From NCBI GenBank assembly GCA_002433335.1, contig DJHY01000089.1:1238-33070 (forward strand): 31,833 bases of DNA, in the 5' to 3' direction. A program made the position numbers and the translations under genes. The notes below the pieces were generated by a model. The model had not been told where the DNA came from. It searched no databases and saw only the letters and a program-made list of their open reading frames with translations. Below are positions 1 through 7,551 of this stretch, in pieces. Source of the DNA: Rhodospirillaceae bacterium UBA6608 (GTDB taxonomy: Bacteria > Pseudomonadota > Alphaproteobacteria > Rhodospirillales_A > Casp-alpha2). Position 1 is the first letter of the stretch. Each line of letters opens with the position of its first letter.

Positions 1-594
1 CATCGGCAGCAGGATGCGGTTGACGATGAAGGCCGGGAAGTCTTCGGCGTTGACCGGCTTCTTGCCCAGGGCAATGGTCAATTCGCGGATTTCGGCGAAG
101 GTTTCTTCGTTGGTTGCGATGCCGCGGATCAATTCGACCAGTTCCATGCGCGGAACCGGGTTCATGAAGTGCATGCCGACGAAGCGCTCGGGCCGGTCGG
201 TCTGGGCGGCGAGGCGGGTAATCGAAATCGACGACGTGTTGGTCGCGATCATCGCCGTGTCCTTCAGGTGGTCGGCGAGCGCGCGCAGGATCGATTTTTT
301 GACTTCCTCGTCTTCCGTCGCGGCCTCGATCACCAAGTCGCATTCCTGCATCCCGGCGTAATCGGTTCCGGTCTGGATGTGCGCCATGGCGGCTTTCATG
401 TCGTCGGCCGAGATGATGTCGCGATCGACTTGGCGGCTCATGCCGTGTTCGATCCCGCTCAAGCCGCGTTCCAAGGCTTCTTCGCTGACGTCCAGCAGAT
501 ATACGCCACGCCCGGCAAGGGCGCAGACATGCGCGATGCCACTACCCATCTGGCCGGCGCCGATGACGCCGATCTTTTTCAGTCTATCTGACAT
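1..594 (-). CDS. hbd: 3-hydroxybutyryl-CoA dehydrogenase (3' end outside window)
   Basis: This NAD(P)-dependent enzyme interconverts 3-hydroxybutyryl-CoA and acetoacetyl-CoA in the cytoplasm, feeding crotonyl-CoA into or out of PHB, butyrate and ethylmalonyl-CoA metabolism. The 198 visible residues begin MSDRLKKIGVIGAGQMGSG, a Rossmann dinucleotide site (G12, G14, G17). An acidic residue ends the second strand (LLDVSEEA), followed by the family stretch IATNTSSISI and the catalytic-histidine block VGMHFMNPVPRMELVE (about residue 142). The ATG at 594 is preceded by AT-rich sequence and no strong Shine-Dalgarno. The coding frame runs off the left edge, so the C-terminal dimerisation domain is not seen. 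A sigma70-like promoter lies at 672-700, so the gene is probably transcribed separately from the adenosyltransferase gene upstream. Confidence 0.93.
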   Translation of the reverse strand, partial: MSDRLKKIGVIGAGQMGSGIAHVCALAGRGVYLLDVSEEALERGLSGIEHGMSRQVDRDIISADDMKAAMAHIQTGTDYAGMQECDLVIEAATEDEEVKKSILRALADHLKDTAMIATNTSSISITRLAAQTDRPERFVGMHFMNPVPRMELVELIRGIATNEETFAEIRELTIALGKKPVNAEDFPAFIVNRILLPM

Positions 595-671
595 TATATT
601 TTAATCTCCACACTCCGCTACGAACCGCCCGGGACCGATCTTTTTGTCGGTAAAGGGCCGTTCGCACTCGC

Positions 672-700
672 ACAATAGGGCTCCCCCCAGGGGCGGTCAA
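672..700 (-). promoter_or_regulatory. Candidate sigma70 promoter for hbd
   Basis: On the minus strand TTGACC (plus 695-700) and TATTGT (plus 672-677) are separated by exactly 17 bases, a good match to a housekeeping promoter. The predicted leader of about 70 nt contains a short stem with arms at 634-638 and 647-651 around a loop rich in A on the transcript. No experiment supports it; the call is from spacing and consensus only. Confidence 0.5.
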
Positions 701-760
701 GTGGCCTTCGGCCTAGGGTATTAAAGGCGGATCGCTTGGTTCCCCAACGGGATGGCAGGC

Positions 761-1345
761 CTAGCGGTTGGCGCCCGGCGCCCATAACACGTCGGCCCGT
801 CCGTTGTCGTTCAAATGCCGCGCCAGGACAAACAGGTGATCTGATAGGCGGTTGATATATTTGACGACTTGGGCGTTGACCTCGTCGCGGGCGGCCAGTT
901 CTGTGATCAGGCGCTCGGCCCGTCGGGACACCGTGCGGGCATGATGCAGATGCGCTGCCGCAGCCCGACCGCCAGGCAGAATGAAGGATGTCAGCGGCTG
1001 CAGATCGGCGTTCATGGCGTCGATTTCCTGTTCCAGCCGCAAAACCTGCGATTCGACGATGCGCAAGGCGCCTTCGGATCGTTTGCCGTTTTCCGGCGTG
1101 CACAGGTCGGCGCCCATGTCGAACAGGTCGTTCTGTATGCGGCTGAGCATGGCGTCCGCATCGGCGTTCGCGTCCTGGCCGGTTGGGCCGGTATAGAGAC
1201 GCGCCAAGCCGATAACCGAATTGGTTTCGTCCACGGTGCCGTAGGCCGCGACACGCAGGTCATGCTTGGCGATACGGTCGCCGGAACCGAGCGAGGTTTC
1301 GCCCCCGTCGCCGCCTCGGGTGTAAATCTTCGTCAGGGTGACCAA
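761..1345 (-). CDS. pduO: PduO-type cob(I)alamin adenosyltransferase
   Basis: It transfers the 5'-deoxyadenosyl group of ATP to cob(I)alamin, giving adenosylcobalamin. The protein has 194 aa, the usual length. The N-terminal ATP-binding signature TKIYTRGGDGGETSLGSGDR is followed by AAYGTVDETNSVIGLAR. The C-terminal half carries FILPGGRAAAAHLHHARTVS and RRAERLI, the paired signature of the PduO/MMAB family. The start is TTG at 1345, with AAGGA seven bases upstream; no better ATG is available. It lies 27 bp downstream of the HIG1-like gene on the same strand, so the two probably form an operon. Likely customers in this window are Ecm and the class II ribonucleotide reductase, both B12-dependent. 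Confidence 0.94.
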   Translation of the reverse strand: MVTLTKIYTRGGDGGETSLGSGDRIAKHDLRVAAYGTVDETNSVIGLARLYTGPTGQDANADADAMLSRIQNDLFDMGADLCTPENGKRSEGALRIVESQVLRLEQEIDAMNADLQPLTSFILPGGRAAAAHLHHARTVSRRAERLITELAARDEVNAQVVKYINRLSDHLFVLARHLNDNGRADVLWAPGANR

Positions 1346-1372
1346 GGGTGTATCCTTCCGCCGTTCGCCGCG

Positions 1373-1570
1373 CTATTTGCCGAACAGCAGCATCAGCGTC
1401 GCGAACAGGATGATGGCCAGGCCCTGCATCAGCACGCGGGCCCGCATCAGTTTGTTGGAATATTTCGCGTTGAACTTTCCACCCACGGCGAAAGCGCCGA
1501 TGCCAATGAACAGCACCAGCAGCGTCAGCGCCATGGCGATAATCATCAGGATGGTGAAGAAGGTTTCCAT
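1373..1570 (-). CDS. Twin-transmembrane HIG1-like protein
   Basis: A 65-aa protein with two hydrophobic helices, at about residues 4-27 and 45-63, joined by a short basic loop (GGKFNAKYSNKLMRARVLMQ). This is the layout of the HIG1/twin-transmembrane family. In mitochondria HIG1 proteins attach to respiratory complexes; the bacterial role is not established. As known from alphaproteobacterial genomes in general, this small gene commonly stands next to the PduO adenosyltransferase gene, as it does here with a 27-bp gap. The start is ATG at 1570; AAGG occurs at close spacing and AAAGGA further upstream. Confidence 0.85.
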   Translation of the reverse strand: METFFTILMIIAMALTLLVLFIGIGAFAVGGKFNAKYSNKLMRARVLMQGLAIILFATLMLLFGK

Positions 1571-1675
1571 TGCCTTGATATAGTCCTTTCAGGCCCGGGC
1601 GTCACCGATTTTCCCTGGCGGCGGGCCGCTTGCCCGCTAAGATCGCGGCCAAAGGACAATGGAGGAATCTCGATC

Positions 1676-2383
1676 ATGGACGCCGAAACACGCCGCAACC
1701 TGGAACGCATCTCGGTCGCGACCGTATCGATGCAGTTGTTGAAGCGAGGCCTGCGGCGCGTCGTCATGTCGGGGGTGCGGCCGATGAACGGTCCGGCGAT
1801 GCCGTTGTTGGGCCAGGCTTTCACTTTGCGTTTCATTCCGGCACGTGAGGATCTGTCCGCGCCGGAGGTTCTGGGCGCGGAGGGCTATGTGCCGCGCCAC
1901 GCGATCGAGGAAGTGCCCGAGGGGGCCGTGCTTGTGATCGACGCCCGGCGCGACGCGGAAACGGCGGTGCTGGGTGATTTGATCATGGAGCGGCTGAAGG
2001 CCCGGGGCGTCGCCGGGGTTGTCGCCGACGGCGGCGTGCGCGATGCCGAGGAAGCGATTGCCGTGGGCCTGCCGCTATACGCCACCGGCCCGGCGGCGCC
2101 GGCCCATATCGTCGGCTTGGCGGCGGGTGACATGAATACCAAAATCGGCTGTGGCGGCGTGGCGGTTGTTCCGGGGGATATCATCAAGGCCGACAGCGAC
2201 GGCGTGGTCGTGATCCCTCGGGAATTGGCGGCGGAGATCGCCGCCGCCGGCCCGGTCCAGGAACGCTATGAGCGTTTTGCCAAGGAAAAGATCCGCGCGG
2301 GCAGCCCGATCCTCGGGGTTTATCCGCCCAGCGCGGAGACGCAGCAGGAATACGCCGCCTGGCGCGATCCCGAAGACGATTGA
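1676..2383 (+). CDS. RraA-family protein (possible class II aldolase-like enzyme)
   Basis: A 235-aa protein of the RraA/demethylmenaquinone methyltransferase-like fold, often annotated as ribonuclease activity regulator. Members include true RNase E inhibitors and metal-dependent 4-hydroxy-4-methyl-2-oxoglutarate/4-carboxy-4-hydroxy-2-oxoadipate aldolases. The aldolase hallmark D-x20-R-D is intact here (D101, R122, D123, within GDLIMERLKARG and VVADGGVRDAEEA), so a catalytic rather than purely regulatory role is possible. A longer in-frame reading upstream exists, but the ATG at 1676 has GGAGG at 1661-1665, and the family alignment begins here. It is a monocistronic plus-strand gene, ending 2 bp before the convergent gene at 2386. 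The substrate cannot be told from sequence. Confidence 0.85.
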   Translation: MDAETRRNLERISVATVSMQLLKRGLRRVVMSGVRPMNGPAMPLLGQAFTLRFIPAREDLSAPEVLGAEGYVPRHAIEEVPEGAVLVIDARRDAETAVLGDLIMERLKARGVAGVVADGGVRDAEEAIAVGLPLYATGPAAPAHIVGLAAGDMNTKIGCGGVAVVPGDIIKADSDGVVVIPRELAAEIAAAGPVQERYERFAKEKIRAGSPILGVYPPSAETQQEYAAWRDPEDD

Positions 2384-2385
2384 GC

Positions 2386-2754
2386 TTAGGCCGCGACGGC
2401 GCCCCGCAGGTCATTGAGGATGTCGTTCACGATGGACATCGTGCGGTTGACCATACGTTCCAGAACCGGCGAGACGTGTTTGATGCTGGCGGCATCGATC
2501 TGGCTGGTCGCCTGATCGATCGAGCTCAAAATCCAACGTTCACTCTCCACGTCGTAGTCCGACGCATTGGCCCGCATCATGTGGATCGTCACGTAGTGGA
2601 GCAAATTGACAAGGTTGCGGTTCAATTCGAAACGCTTCATCAGTTCCAGGCGATCCGTCACCTCACCATCCATGGCGAATTCGGACGATTGGCGGATCTC
2701 GGCGCTGAGGGCTTCCAAGTCGTTCAAATATTGGCGAATTTTTTTCGGTGCCAT
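2386..2754 (-). CDS. Small helical protein of unknown function
   Basis: A 122-aa soluble protein that I do not recognise. It starts MAPKKIRQYLNDLEALSAEI and is predicted to be almost all helix, with heptad-like hydrophobic spacing, many Asp/Glu/Arg residues, and no signal peptide or membrane segment. A histidine/methionine patch (LLHYVTIHMMRAN, about residues 51-63) stands out. The start at 2754 is supported by the frame, but no clear Shine-Dalgarno is visible. Instead the 12 bases just before the ATG form one arm of a long perfect inverted repeat (2755-2831), which could control translation. It converges on the RraA-family gene with a 2-bp gap. Confidence 0.7.
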   Translation of the reverse strand: MAPKKIRQYLNDLEALSAEIRQSSEFAMDGEVTDRLELMKRFELNRNLVNLLHYVTIHMMRANASDYDVESERWILSSIDQATSQIDAASIKHVSPVLERMVNRTMSIVNDILNDLRGAVAA

Positions 2755-2831
2755 CTTTCTGTCTCGATCTCATCTGCCGCTGCGCCGGGTTTCGGCGCCG
2801 GGCGGTTCGATTGCTGTTGCGAGACAGAAAG
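2755..2831 (-). repeat. Long inverted repeat in the leader of the 2386-2754 gene
   Basis: Perfect 12-bp arms, CTTTCTGTCTCG at 2755-2766 and CGAGACAGAAAG at 2820-2831, are separated by 53 bases. An inner hairpin nests in between, with arms GCGCCG at 2782-2787 and CGGCGC at 2793-2798. On the transcript the downstream arm ends directly at the ATG, so folding would bury the start region. Whether it regulates translation is inference. Confidence 0.6.
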
Positions 2832-2842
2832 CAAAGATCGGG

Positions 2843-2871
2843 CCAACTTGCGGCATTGCACCGCAAGTTGG
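2843..2871 (-). terminator. Hairpin downstream of mcd, probable terminator
   Basis: Perfect 11-bp arms CCAACTTGCGG (2843-2853) and CCGCAAGTTGG (2861-2871) enclose a 7-base loop. The hairpin lies 21 bases past the mcd stop. On the minus strand it is followed by a moderately T-rich tract (GATCTTTGCTTTC) rather than a clean U-run, so it may be a terminator or a 3'-end stabiliser. Confidence 0.6.
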
Positions 2872-2892
2872 GGGTTCCCGAAATGAATATGG

Positions 2893-4590
2893 CTAGTTGC
2901 GGCCCGACATCAGGCCGCGGGCGATGACCTGAGCCTGAATTTCCGCCGCCCCTTCGAAGATGTTGAGGATGCGGGCATCGCAGAGCACGCGCGAGATCGG
3001 ATATTCCATGGCATAGCCGTTGCCGCCGTGGATCTGCAGGGCGTTGTCGGCATTGGACCAGGCCGTGCGCGCGCCCAACAGCTTGGCCATCCCGGCCTCG
3101 ATGTCGCAGCGGCGGTCGGAATCCTTTTCGCGCGCGGCGAAATAGGTCAGCTGCCGGGCGATCATGGTTTCCACCGCCATCCAGGCCAGCTTGCCGTGGA
3201 CACGGGGGAAGGCATGAATGGCGCGGCCGAACTGCACCCGTTCGGTGGCGTACTTCAGACCCAATTCCATGGCGTTCTGGGCCACGCCGACGGCGCGGGC
3301 GGCGGTTTGGATGCGCGCACTTTCGAACGTCGCCATCAACTGTTTGAAGCCCTGGCCCTCGACGCCGCCGAGAAGCTGTCCGGCCGGAACCTCGAACCCG
3401 TCGAAGCCGAGCTCGTATTCCTTCATGCCGCGATAACCCAGCACCTCGATCTCGCCGCCGGTCATGCCGGGGGCGGGGAACGGGTTTTCATCCGTGCCGC
3501 GCGGCTTTTCCGCCAACAGCATCGACAGGCCCTTGTAGCCCGGCTCGTTCGGATCGGTGCGGACCAACAGGGTCATCAGGTCCGAGCGCGCGGCATGGGT
3601 GATCCAGGTCTTGTTGCCGGTCACCTTATAGGTGTCGCCGTCCTTGATCGCGCGGGTCTTCAGACTGGCCAGGTCCGAGCCGGTGTTGGGTTCGGTGAAC
3701 ACCGCCGTCGGCAGGATTTCGCCCGACGCGATCTTCGGCAGGTAATGTTCCTTTTGTTCGTCGGTGCCGCCCAGGCGGATCAGCTCCGCGGCAATCTCGG
3801 AACGCGTCCCCAGGGACCCGACGCCGATGTAGCCGCGCGACAGTTCCTCGGTGACCACGCACATCGCGGTCTTACCCATGCCCAGGCCGCCGCCGTCTTC
3901 CGGAACGGTCAGGCCGAACACGCCCAACTCGGCCATCTGGTTGACGACCTCGATCGGGATGAAGTCGTCCGCCAGATGCCATTCATGGGCATAGGGCATG
4001 ACTTGGTCCTCGACGAACTTGCGGAACTGGTCGCGGACCATTTCCAGCATTTCATCGTCGAGCCCGAGATTTCCGAAATGGCCCTCGGCCATGATCTCGC
4101 CCATGCGGGCGCGCAAGGCAGAGGTATTGCCCTTGTCGATCAGCGTCTTGGGAGCCTTGCCGTCGAGCGGCGACAGGTCCGCGCTTTCCAGGCCCAGGTC
4201 CGCCGGGCGAACGATCTCGACCTGGCTGATGGCGATGCCGCCCTTCATCTGCGCCAGGTATTCCCCGAACGCGGCCTGCAGCATCAGTTGTTCCATTTCG
4301 CCGAAGGCGCCTTCGCCGTCCAGCCGTTCGGCCCAGCCCAACATTTGGCGCAGGCCCTCGGTATAGGTCGCGAACCAGGCCAGGCCATGGGCAGCGTATT
4401 GATTGCTGTCCAGGGCGGCGGCCGAGACCTTGCCGTCCTTGGTGCACATGTCGGCAACGCGCCGGCGGACCACGGCGGTCACGTCGTCGGCGGCCGCAAG
4501 GCCCTCGCGGCACAGGGCCAAAAGATCAGGGAGAAGGGGGGATTGGCTGTCGGCACCAGTGCCCGGCAGCGTCGTTGCAGCCACGTTCAT
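2893..4590 (-). CDS. mcd: Methylsuccinyl-CoA dehydrogenase (acyl-CoA dehydrogenase family)
   Basis: This FAD enzyme most likely oxidises (2S)-methylsuccinyl-CoA to mesaconyl-CoA in the ethylmalonyl-CoA pathway. It has 565 aa, longer than ordinary acyl-CoA dehydrogenases (about 380), with an extra helical N-terminal region of about 150 residues (LLALCREGLAAADDVTAVV, then GLAWFATYTEGLRQMLGWAE). This is typical of Mcd. The core shows AVFTEPNTGSDLASLKTRA, WITHAARSDLMTLLVRTD, QIHGGNGYAMEYPISRVLCD and C-terminal ILNIFEGAAEIQAQVIARGL. I chose ATG 4590 over an in-frame start 132 bases upstream, because the upstream part is low-complexity non-family sequence and AGGTG lies near 4590. Ccr and Ecm genes 3.3 kb away support the specific assignment; the generic family is certain, the substrate is inferred. 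Confidence 0.88.
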   Translation of the reverse strand: MNVAATTLPGTGADSQSPLLPDLLALCREGLAAADDVTAVVRRRVADMCTKDGKVSAAALDSNQYAAHGLAWFATYTEGLRQMLGWAERLDGEGAFGEMEQLMLQAAFGEYLAQMKGGIAISQVEIVRPADLGLESADLSPLDGKAPKTLIDKGNTSALRARMGEIMAEGHFGNLGLDDEMLEMVRDQFRKFVEDQVMPYAHEWHLADDFIPIEVVNQMAELGVFGLTVPEDGGGLGMGKTAMCVVTEELSRGYIGVGSLGTRSEIAAELIRLGGTDEQKEHYLPKIASGEILPTAVFTEPNTGSDLASLKTRAIKDGDTYKVTGNKTWITHAARSDLMTLLVRTDPNEPGYKGLSMLLAEKPRGTDENPFPAPGMTGGEIEVLGYRGMKEYELGFDGFEVPAGQLLGGVEGQGFKQLMATFESARIQTAARAVGVAQNAMELGLKYATERVQFGRAIHAFPRVHGKLAWMAVETMIARQLTYFAAREKDSDRRCDIEAGMAKLLGARTAWSNADNALQIHGGNGYAMEYPISRVLCDARILNIFEGAAEIQAQVIARGLMSGRN

Positions 4591-4747
4591 TGCATCGCAC
4601 CTAGTTTTTTGCGGATGCGAAAGGTTGGCCCAAGCGTGCCTGTTAGTCAAGTAAAGGTAGATCGCGCAATCCCACCGGTTTCCCCCGCAACAAATCGGCT
4701 GCGGGCGGTCCGTTTCAGGCATCAGATAAGCTCGGAGGAATCCGGGG

Positions 4748-4900
4748 TCAGCTGGAAGAGACAGTCCAGTTGTCGTCCGAGATCTTTTTCGCGACGATAT
4801 TTGATTGTCCCAAATTCACGCGTAACTGAACTTGCCCTCCTACTTGGTCGTCGCCCAAACCGGTGGCGTCGGGCAGATCATCATCGTCGGTATCAGCCAT
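4748..4900 (-). CDS. Small acidic protein of the lipoprotein cassette
   Basis: A 50-aa protein starting MADTDDDDLPDATGLGDD, with no signal peptide and no recognised domain. ATG 4900 is chosen over an in-frame ATG at 4939 because GAGGAG sits at ideal distance and the longer form would begin inside the preceding gene. It lies 26 bp after the 295-aa lipoprotein gene on the same strand and is probably the last gene of that operon. Its N-terminus is strongly acidic, while the C-terminal half (VQLRVNLGQSNIVAKKISDD) could form two short strands. Function unknown. Confidence 0.6.
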   Translation of the reverse strand: MADTDDDDLPDATGLGDDQVGGQVQLRVNLGQSNIVAKKISDDNWTVSSS

Positions 4901-4926
4901 TTCTTTCTCCTCTATCGGGCCGATCT

Positions 4927-5814
4927 TTAAATCGGGCAATTGGCGTTCGAAAACTGTTCCCGATCTTGTTTGAACCGCGCGTCTCCGCTGAAGACGATGA
5001 AGAGTTCATTTTTCGGGTCCTTGCCTCCCAACGCTGGAATGTTCTTCTTCGCGTATGCGTCCCATTTTGGTTTCATGACTTTGAAGTCTGAGTTCATGCA
5101 CGCTGCGAACCGGTTGATGGATGGGTCGCCGCTATCGAATTCGACAGAGGTCAGAGCGGCCTTCGCCTTGACCTCGAACCTAGTGCGAATTTCCGGATTT
5201 GCGGCCAACGCCTCGGCGGCGCCGCCGGTGCCGAAATACTGATAGTTCGAGAACGTGGGGTTGCTGTCCGTGCTGCCGGCGCCGGCGGCGATGTCGACGC
5301 TCGCCAGGACAGAGCCATAGGCCATCCGCCCTTCCTTATCCAAAGGAACGGGGGGAATGCGCGAGGCCTCGTAACGTTTGTAGCCCAAAGTGACGTTCTT
5401 CGGCGCGGTTCCCTCGAACCCGATTTTGAAGCCGAAGTGGGTGAAGGTGCCGAATTCCATCTGCGGGCCGATCTTACCGGTCAGGACCGGCGTTTCGTCC
5501 GTCACTTTGGGCGGGCCATCCATGAACTTGGTGGCGATCAACGCGGCGTCGCCCGTCGCGTAGACTTGTTTGATCTTCGGGCTGAAGATGGCCAGGTCCG
5601 ACTTCAGATAGCCGTAGACCGGCGGCGTTGCTCCGTTCGCGTAAACCGGTGCATAGACGCCTTCCTGCCGGTTGTAGCCGATGTTCGCCGACTGGGTGTT
5701 GGCATCGCCGTCCAGGCCGATCGACGTCGAGGTCACGAAGATCACGGAGTCATCCGCGCAAGCGCCTAGGATTGTGGCGCCCAGCAGCAGCGGAATAAGA
5801 TTTTTCAAACGCAT
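4927..5814 (-). CDS. Repeat-bearing lipoprotein, paralogue A
   Basis: A 295-aa predicted lipoprotein of unknown function. The signal peptide ends in lipobox LGAC with lipidated Cys at residue 19. Two internal copies of one motif are visible: residues 27-57 (TSTSIGLDGD, then QSANIGYNRQEGVYAPV) and 122-156 (GTFTHFGFKIGF, then VTLGYKRYEASRIPPV). Each looks like a beta-hairpin ending in [LI]GYxRxE. Between them is FSPKIKQVYATGDAALIAT, and after them QYFGTGGAAEALAANPEI. All four segments recur in the neighbouring gene at 5830-6711, so the two are paralogues. The C-terminal part (about 210-295) has two Cys and differs from the paralogue. A strong AAGGAGG precedes ATG 5814; the gene follows the paralogue by 15 bp. 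Confidence 0.8.
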   Translation of the reverse strand: MRLKNLIPLLLGATILGACADDSVIFVTSTSIGLDGDANTQSANIGYNRQEGVYAPVYANGATPPVYGYLKSDLAIFSPKIKQVYATGDAALIATKFMDGPPKVTDETPVLTGKIGPQMEFGTFTHFGFKIGFEGTAPKNVTLGYKRYEASRIPPVPLDKEGRMAYGSVLASVDIAAGAGSTDSNPTFSNYQYFGTGGAAEALAANPEIRTRFEVKAKAALTSVEFDSGDPSINRFAACMNSDFKVMKPKWDAYAKKNIPALGGKDPKNELFIVFSGDARFKQDREQFSNANCPI

Positions 5815-5829
5815 GTGCTTCGAGCCTCC

Positions 5830-6711
5830 TTACTTCTTGGGGGGAACGGGCGCGGGCGTGACAGGCAACACCGGCACGGGGTGAACGGGTGGGCCCTGGT
5901 TGGCGGGCAGGTTCGCCTGTTTTTGCTGCTTCTCCTCATCCCGGATCTTGTCGCGGATCGACTTGGTGATGTCGCCGTATCCCGCGACCGGTTGCGAGGC
6001 GTCGCCGGTGGCGAAGAACTGTTCCAGCCCCAGCCCCGAAGTCTCCAGGCCTTCCAGCTTGGTGCTCAGGGTGATGGCGCCGATGACCGGCGCGTAGGAC
6101 CAGCTTTCGCTGTCCACTTTCGGGACGCCATCTTTGTTGAGGGCCGGTTTGGGCTTGTTGGTGTGTCTATCCAGGAGGATGGCGCCCGCGGCGTTGGTTT
6201 GATTTTTGACGCTGTTCGTCAGTGGAATGTAGGAGAGTTCCTGGCGTTTAAAGCCCAGATTGAAATGCGCCGGTCGGGCGGAAGACAGGGTGAAACCCAG
6301 ATTCACGCCCGTGTTGGTGCCGAAGAACATCCGTTTGGTCCCGGTCTCGGCTTTGATCAACTCGGTCTTGTCCTTCTCGCTTCCCTTGCCTTTGAAATCC
6401 GTCTTGCCGCTTGCGATCAGCGCTGCCTTGCCGGTGGCATGAACCTGTTTCAGTTCGGGGGTGAAGATCGAGCGGTCGGTTTCGAACGCGCCGTACACGG
6501 GGGGGATTTCAGCGCCTTCGAACACGGGGGCCCGTACGCCTTCGACCCGGTCGAAACCGATGCTTGCCGATTGTGCGGCGGCGTCGAACTTCAGCGCGAG
6601 GTCCGTTCCCGTGACGAACAGGACCGCGTCTTTATCCGCACATGCAGCCAAGGCGCTAACGGCGAGAAGAGGCGCTATCAGTTTTCGGAGGGGGGGCGAG
6701 AGTGGGGTCAT
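5830..6711 (-). CDS. Repeat-bearing lipoprotein, paralogue B
   Basis: A 293-aa predicted lipoprotein of unknown function; lipobox LAAC, lipidated Cys at residue 24. It shares with its neighbour, in the same order: a first repeat (residues 33-62: VTGTDLALKFD, QSASIGFDRVEGVRAPV), TPELKQVHATGKAALIAS, a second repeat (131-164: GTNTGVNLGFTL, NLGFKRQELSYIPL) and QFFATGDASQPVAGYGDI. The C-terminus differs: a charged helix (SIRDKIRDEEKQQKQAN) and a proline-rich tail (PPVHPVPVLPVTPAPVPPKK). It may reach across the periplasm or contact peptidoglycan, which is speculation. The start overlaps the stop of the preceding lipoprotein gene by 4 bp, indicating translational coupling. Confidence 0.8.
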   Translation of the reverse strand: MTPLSPPLRKLIAPLLAVSALAACADKDAVLFVTGTDLALKFDAAAQSASIGFDRVEGVRAPVFEGAEIPPVYGAFETDRSIFTPELKQVHATGKAALIASGKTDFKGKGSEKDKTELIKAETGTKRMFFGTNTGVNLGFTLSSARPAHFNLGFKRQELSYIPLTNSVKNQTNAAGAILLDRHTNKPKPALNKDGVPKVDSESWSYAPVIGAITLSTKLEGLETSGLGLEQFFATGDASQPVAGYGDITKSIRDKIRDEEKQQKQANLPANQGPPVHPVPVLPVTPAPVPPKK

Positions 6712-7388
6712 TTGGGGGTCTCCAATCGAGCGGCGGTTTCAGTGGCGGGCGCGGGATCGGCGGGTGAAATGATGTCTGCCAGGGGGTTGCCCCGGACGTA
6801 CACGTCGGGTCCGGGGCGGACCAGGGTGCTGGCGGCATAGCCGAGGGCCGCGGACTGTTCCGTCGTGTTGCTGACGAACGACAGGCCGGTGGCGTTTACG
6901 TGGACGGCGGTTCCGGCGGCGGGCTCTCGGGGAACGGGGATCTTGAGATTGACGAACCCGGTCCATTGAACTCGCGATCCGTCGTCGGCCTCTTCTTTAT
7001 GGGCATAAGCCGCGCCGGACACGCGGCGGCTGTTCGTTAGCCAGGGCTTCTGGGCGACGCCGCAGGGGTCTTGCGCATTGTCGAAGTGGTCGGTGTCGCA
7101 GTTTCTCAGAATGCCGGAGATTTCCTCTGCGTATCCCAGATTGACGTTCGCGCCCTGGGCCGATTGGTTCAATCCCAGGCCCAGACTGCGAATTGTCAGG
7201 ATATGCCCATCAAGCGACGGTCGCCCTGGGCCGGCACGGGAGATTTCAACCTGGGCCAGCCCGATAACATGGCGATAAGTCTGTCCGCCGGGCCCGTCGC
7301 TGCTTTCATAGCTGACGGCGCAGCCGGTTAAGACCGTAAGGCACAGACCACAGGTAACTGCTTTCGAGAAAATCCCGTTGTCCCCCAA
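6708..7388 (-). CDS. Lipoprotein with related repeats, first gene of cassette operon
   Basis: A 226-aa predicted lipoprotein; hydrophobic leader and lipobox LTGC, lipidated Cys at residue 23. Two segments resemble the repeat of the next two genes: residues 64-92 (LTIRSLGLGLNQSAQG, NVNLGYAEEISG) and 163-192 (VHVNATGLSFVSNTTEQSA, LGYAASTLVRPG). They lack the R-x-E end of the motif. Two cysteines (NCDTDHFDNAQDPCG) could form a disulfide loop. The start is uncertain: the only reasonable upstream codon is TTG at 7388, without a good Shine-Dalgarno. It overlaps the next gene by 4 bp (ATGA), so 7388-4748 is likely one transcript. Function unknown; surface or outer-membrane location is inferred from the lipobox only. 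Confidence 0.72.
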   Translation of the reverse strand: MGDNGIFSKAVTCGLCLTVLTGCAVSYESSDGPGGQTYRHVIGLAQVEISRAGPGRPSLDGHILTIRSLGLGLNQSAQGANVNLGYAEEISGILRNCDTDHFDNAQDPCGVAQKPWLTNSRRVSGAAYAHKEEADDGSRVQWTGFVNLKIPVPREPAAGTAVHVNATGLSFVSNTTEQSAALGYAASTLVRPGPDVYVRGNPLADIISPADPAPATETAARLETPK

Positions 7389-7482
7389 AATTACGAGCGC
7401 CGCATGAAAGTGCAGTCATGTTTTATTTTTTTCTAATACAACATAGTCGGGAAAGTTCTATGGATGGGCAATATATATGGTG

Positions 7483-7510
7483 TCGGTCTGATTTCTTGAC
7501 CGATATCAAG
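7483..7510. promoter_or_regulatory. Overlapping dyads upstream of the lipoprotein operon
   Basis: Two interlocked inverted repeats are visible: TCGGTC (7483-7488) with GACCGA (7498-7503), and CTTGA (7495-7499) with TCAAG (7506-7510). They lie in the AT-rich 163-bp gap between the 226-aa lipoprotein gene and the 95-aa one, about 95-120 bp upstream of the operon start. An operator for an unknown regulator is possible; nothing else in this gap is recognisable. Confidence 0.35.
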
Positions 7511-7551
7511 CGTCTAGTTGGCGGGGAATTTTCAGTGGGGCGGGCCGGGGG

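Noticed and set aside
869..1675. N-terminal extension of the RraA-family gene back to 869
   Set aside because: The extension is antisense to pduO and the HIG1-like gene, and the ATG at 1676 has a good ribosome site.
3028..5091. A 687-codon plus-strand open frame opposite mcd
   Set aside because: It is antisense to a clear acyl-CoA dehydrogenase and has no domain pattern; GC-rich third positions keep the opposite strand open.
7389..7551. Possible small gene or RNA in the AT-rich gap between lipoprotein genes
   Set aside because: No open frame with a ribosome site and no RNA-like fold beyond short dyads; best explained as a promoter region.
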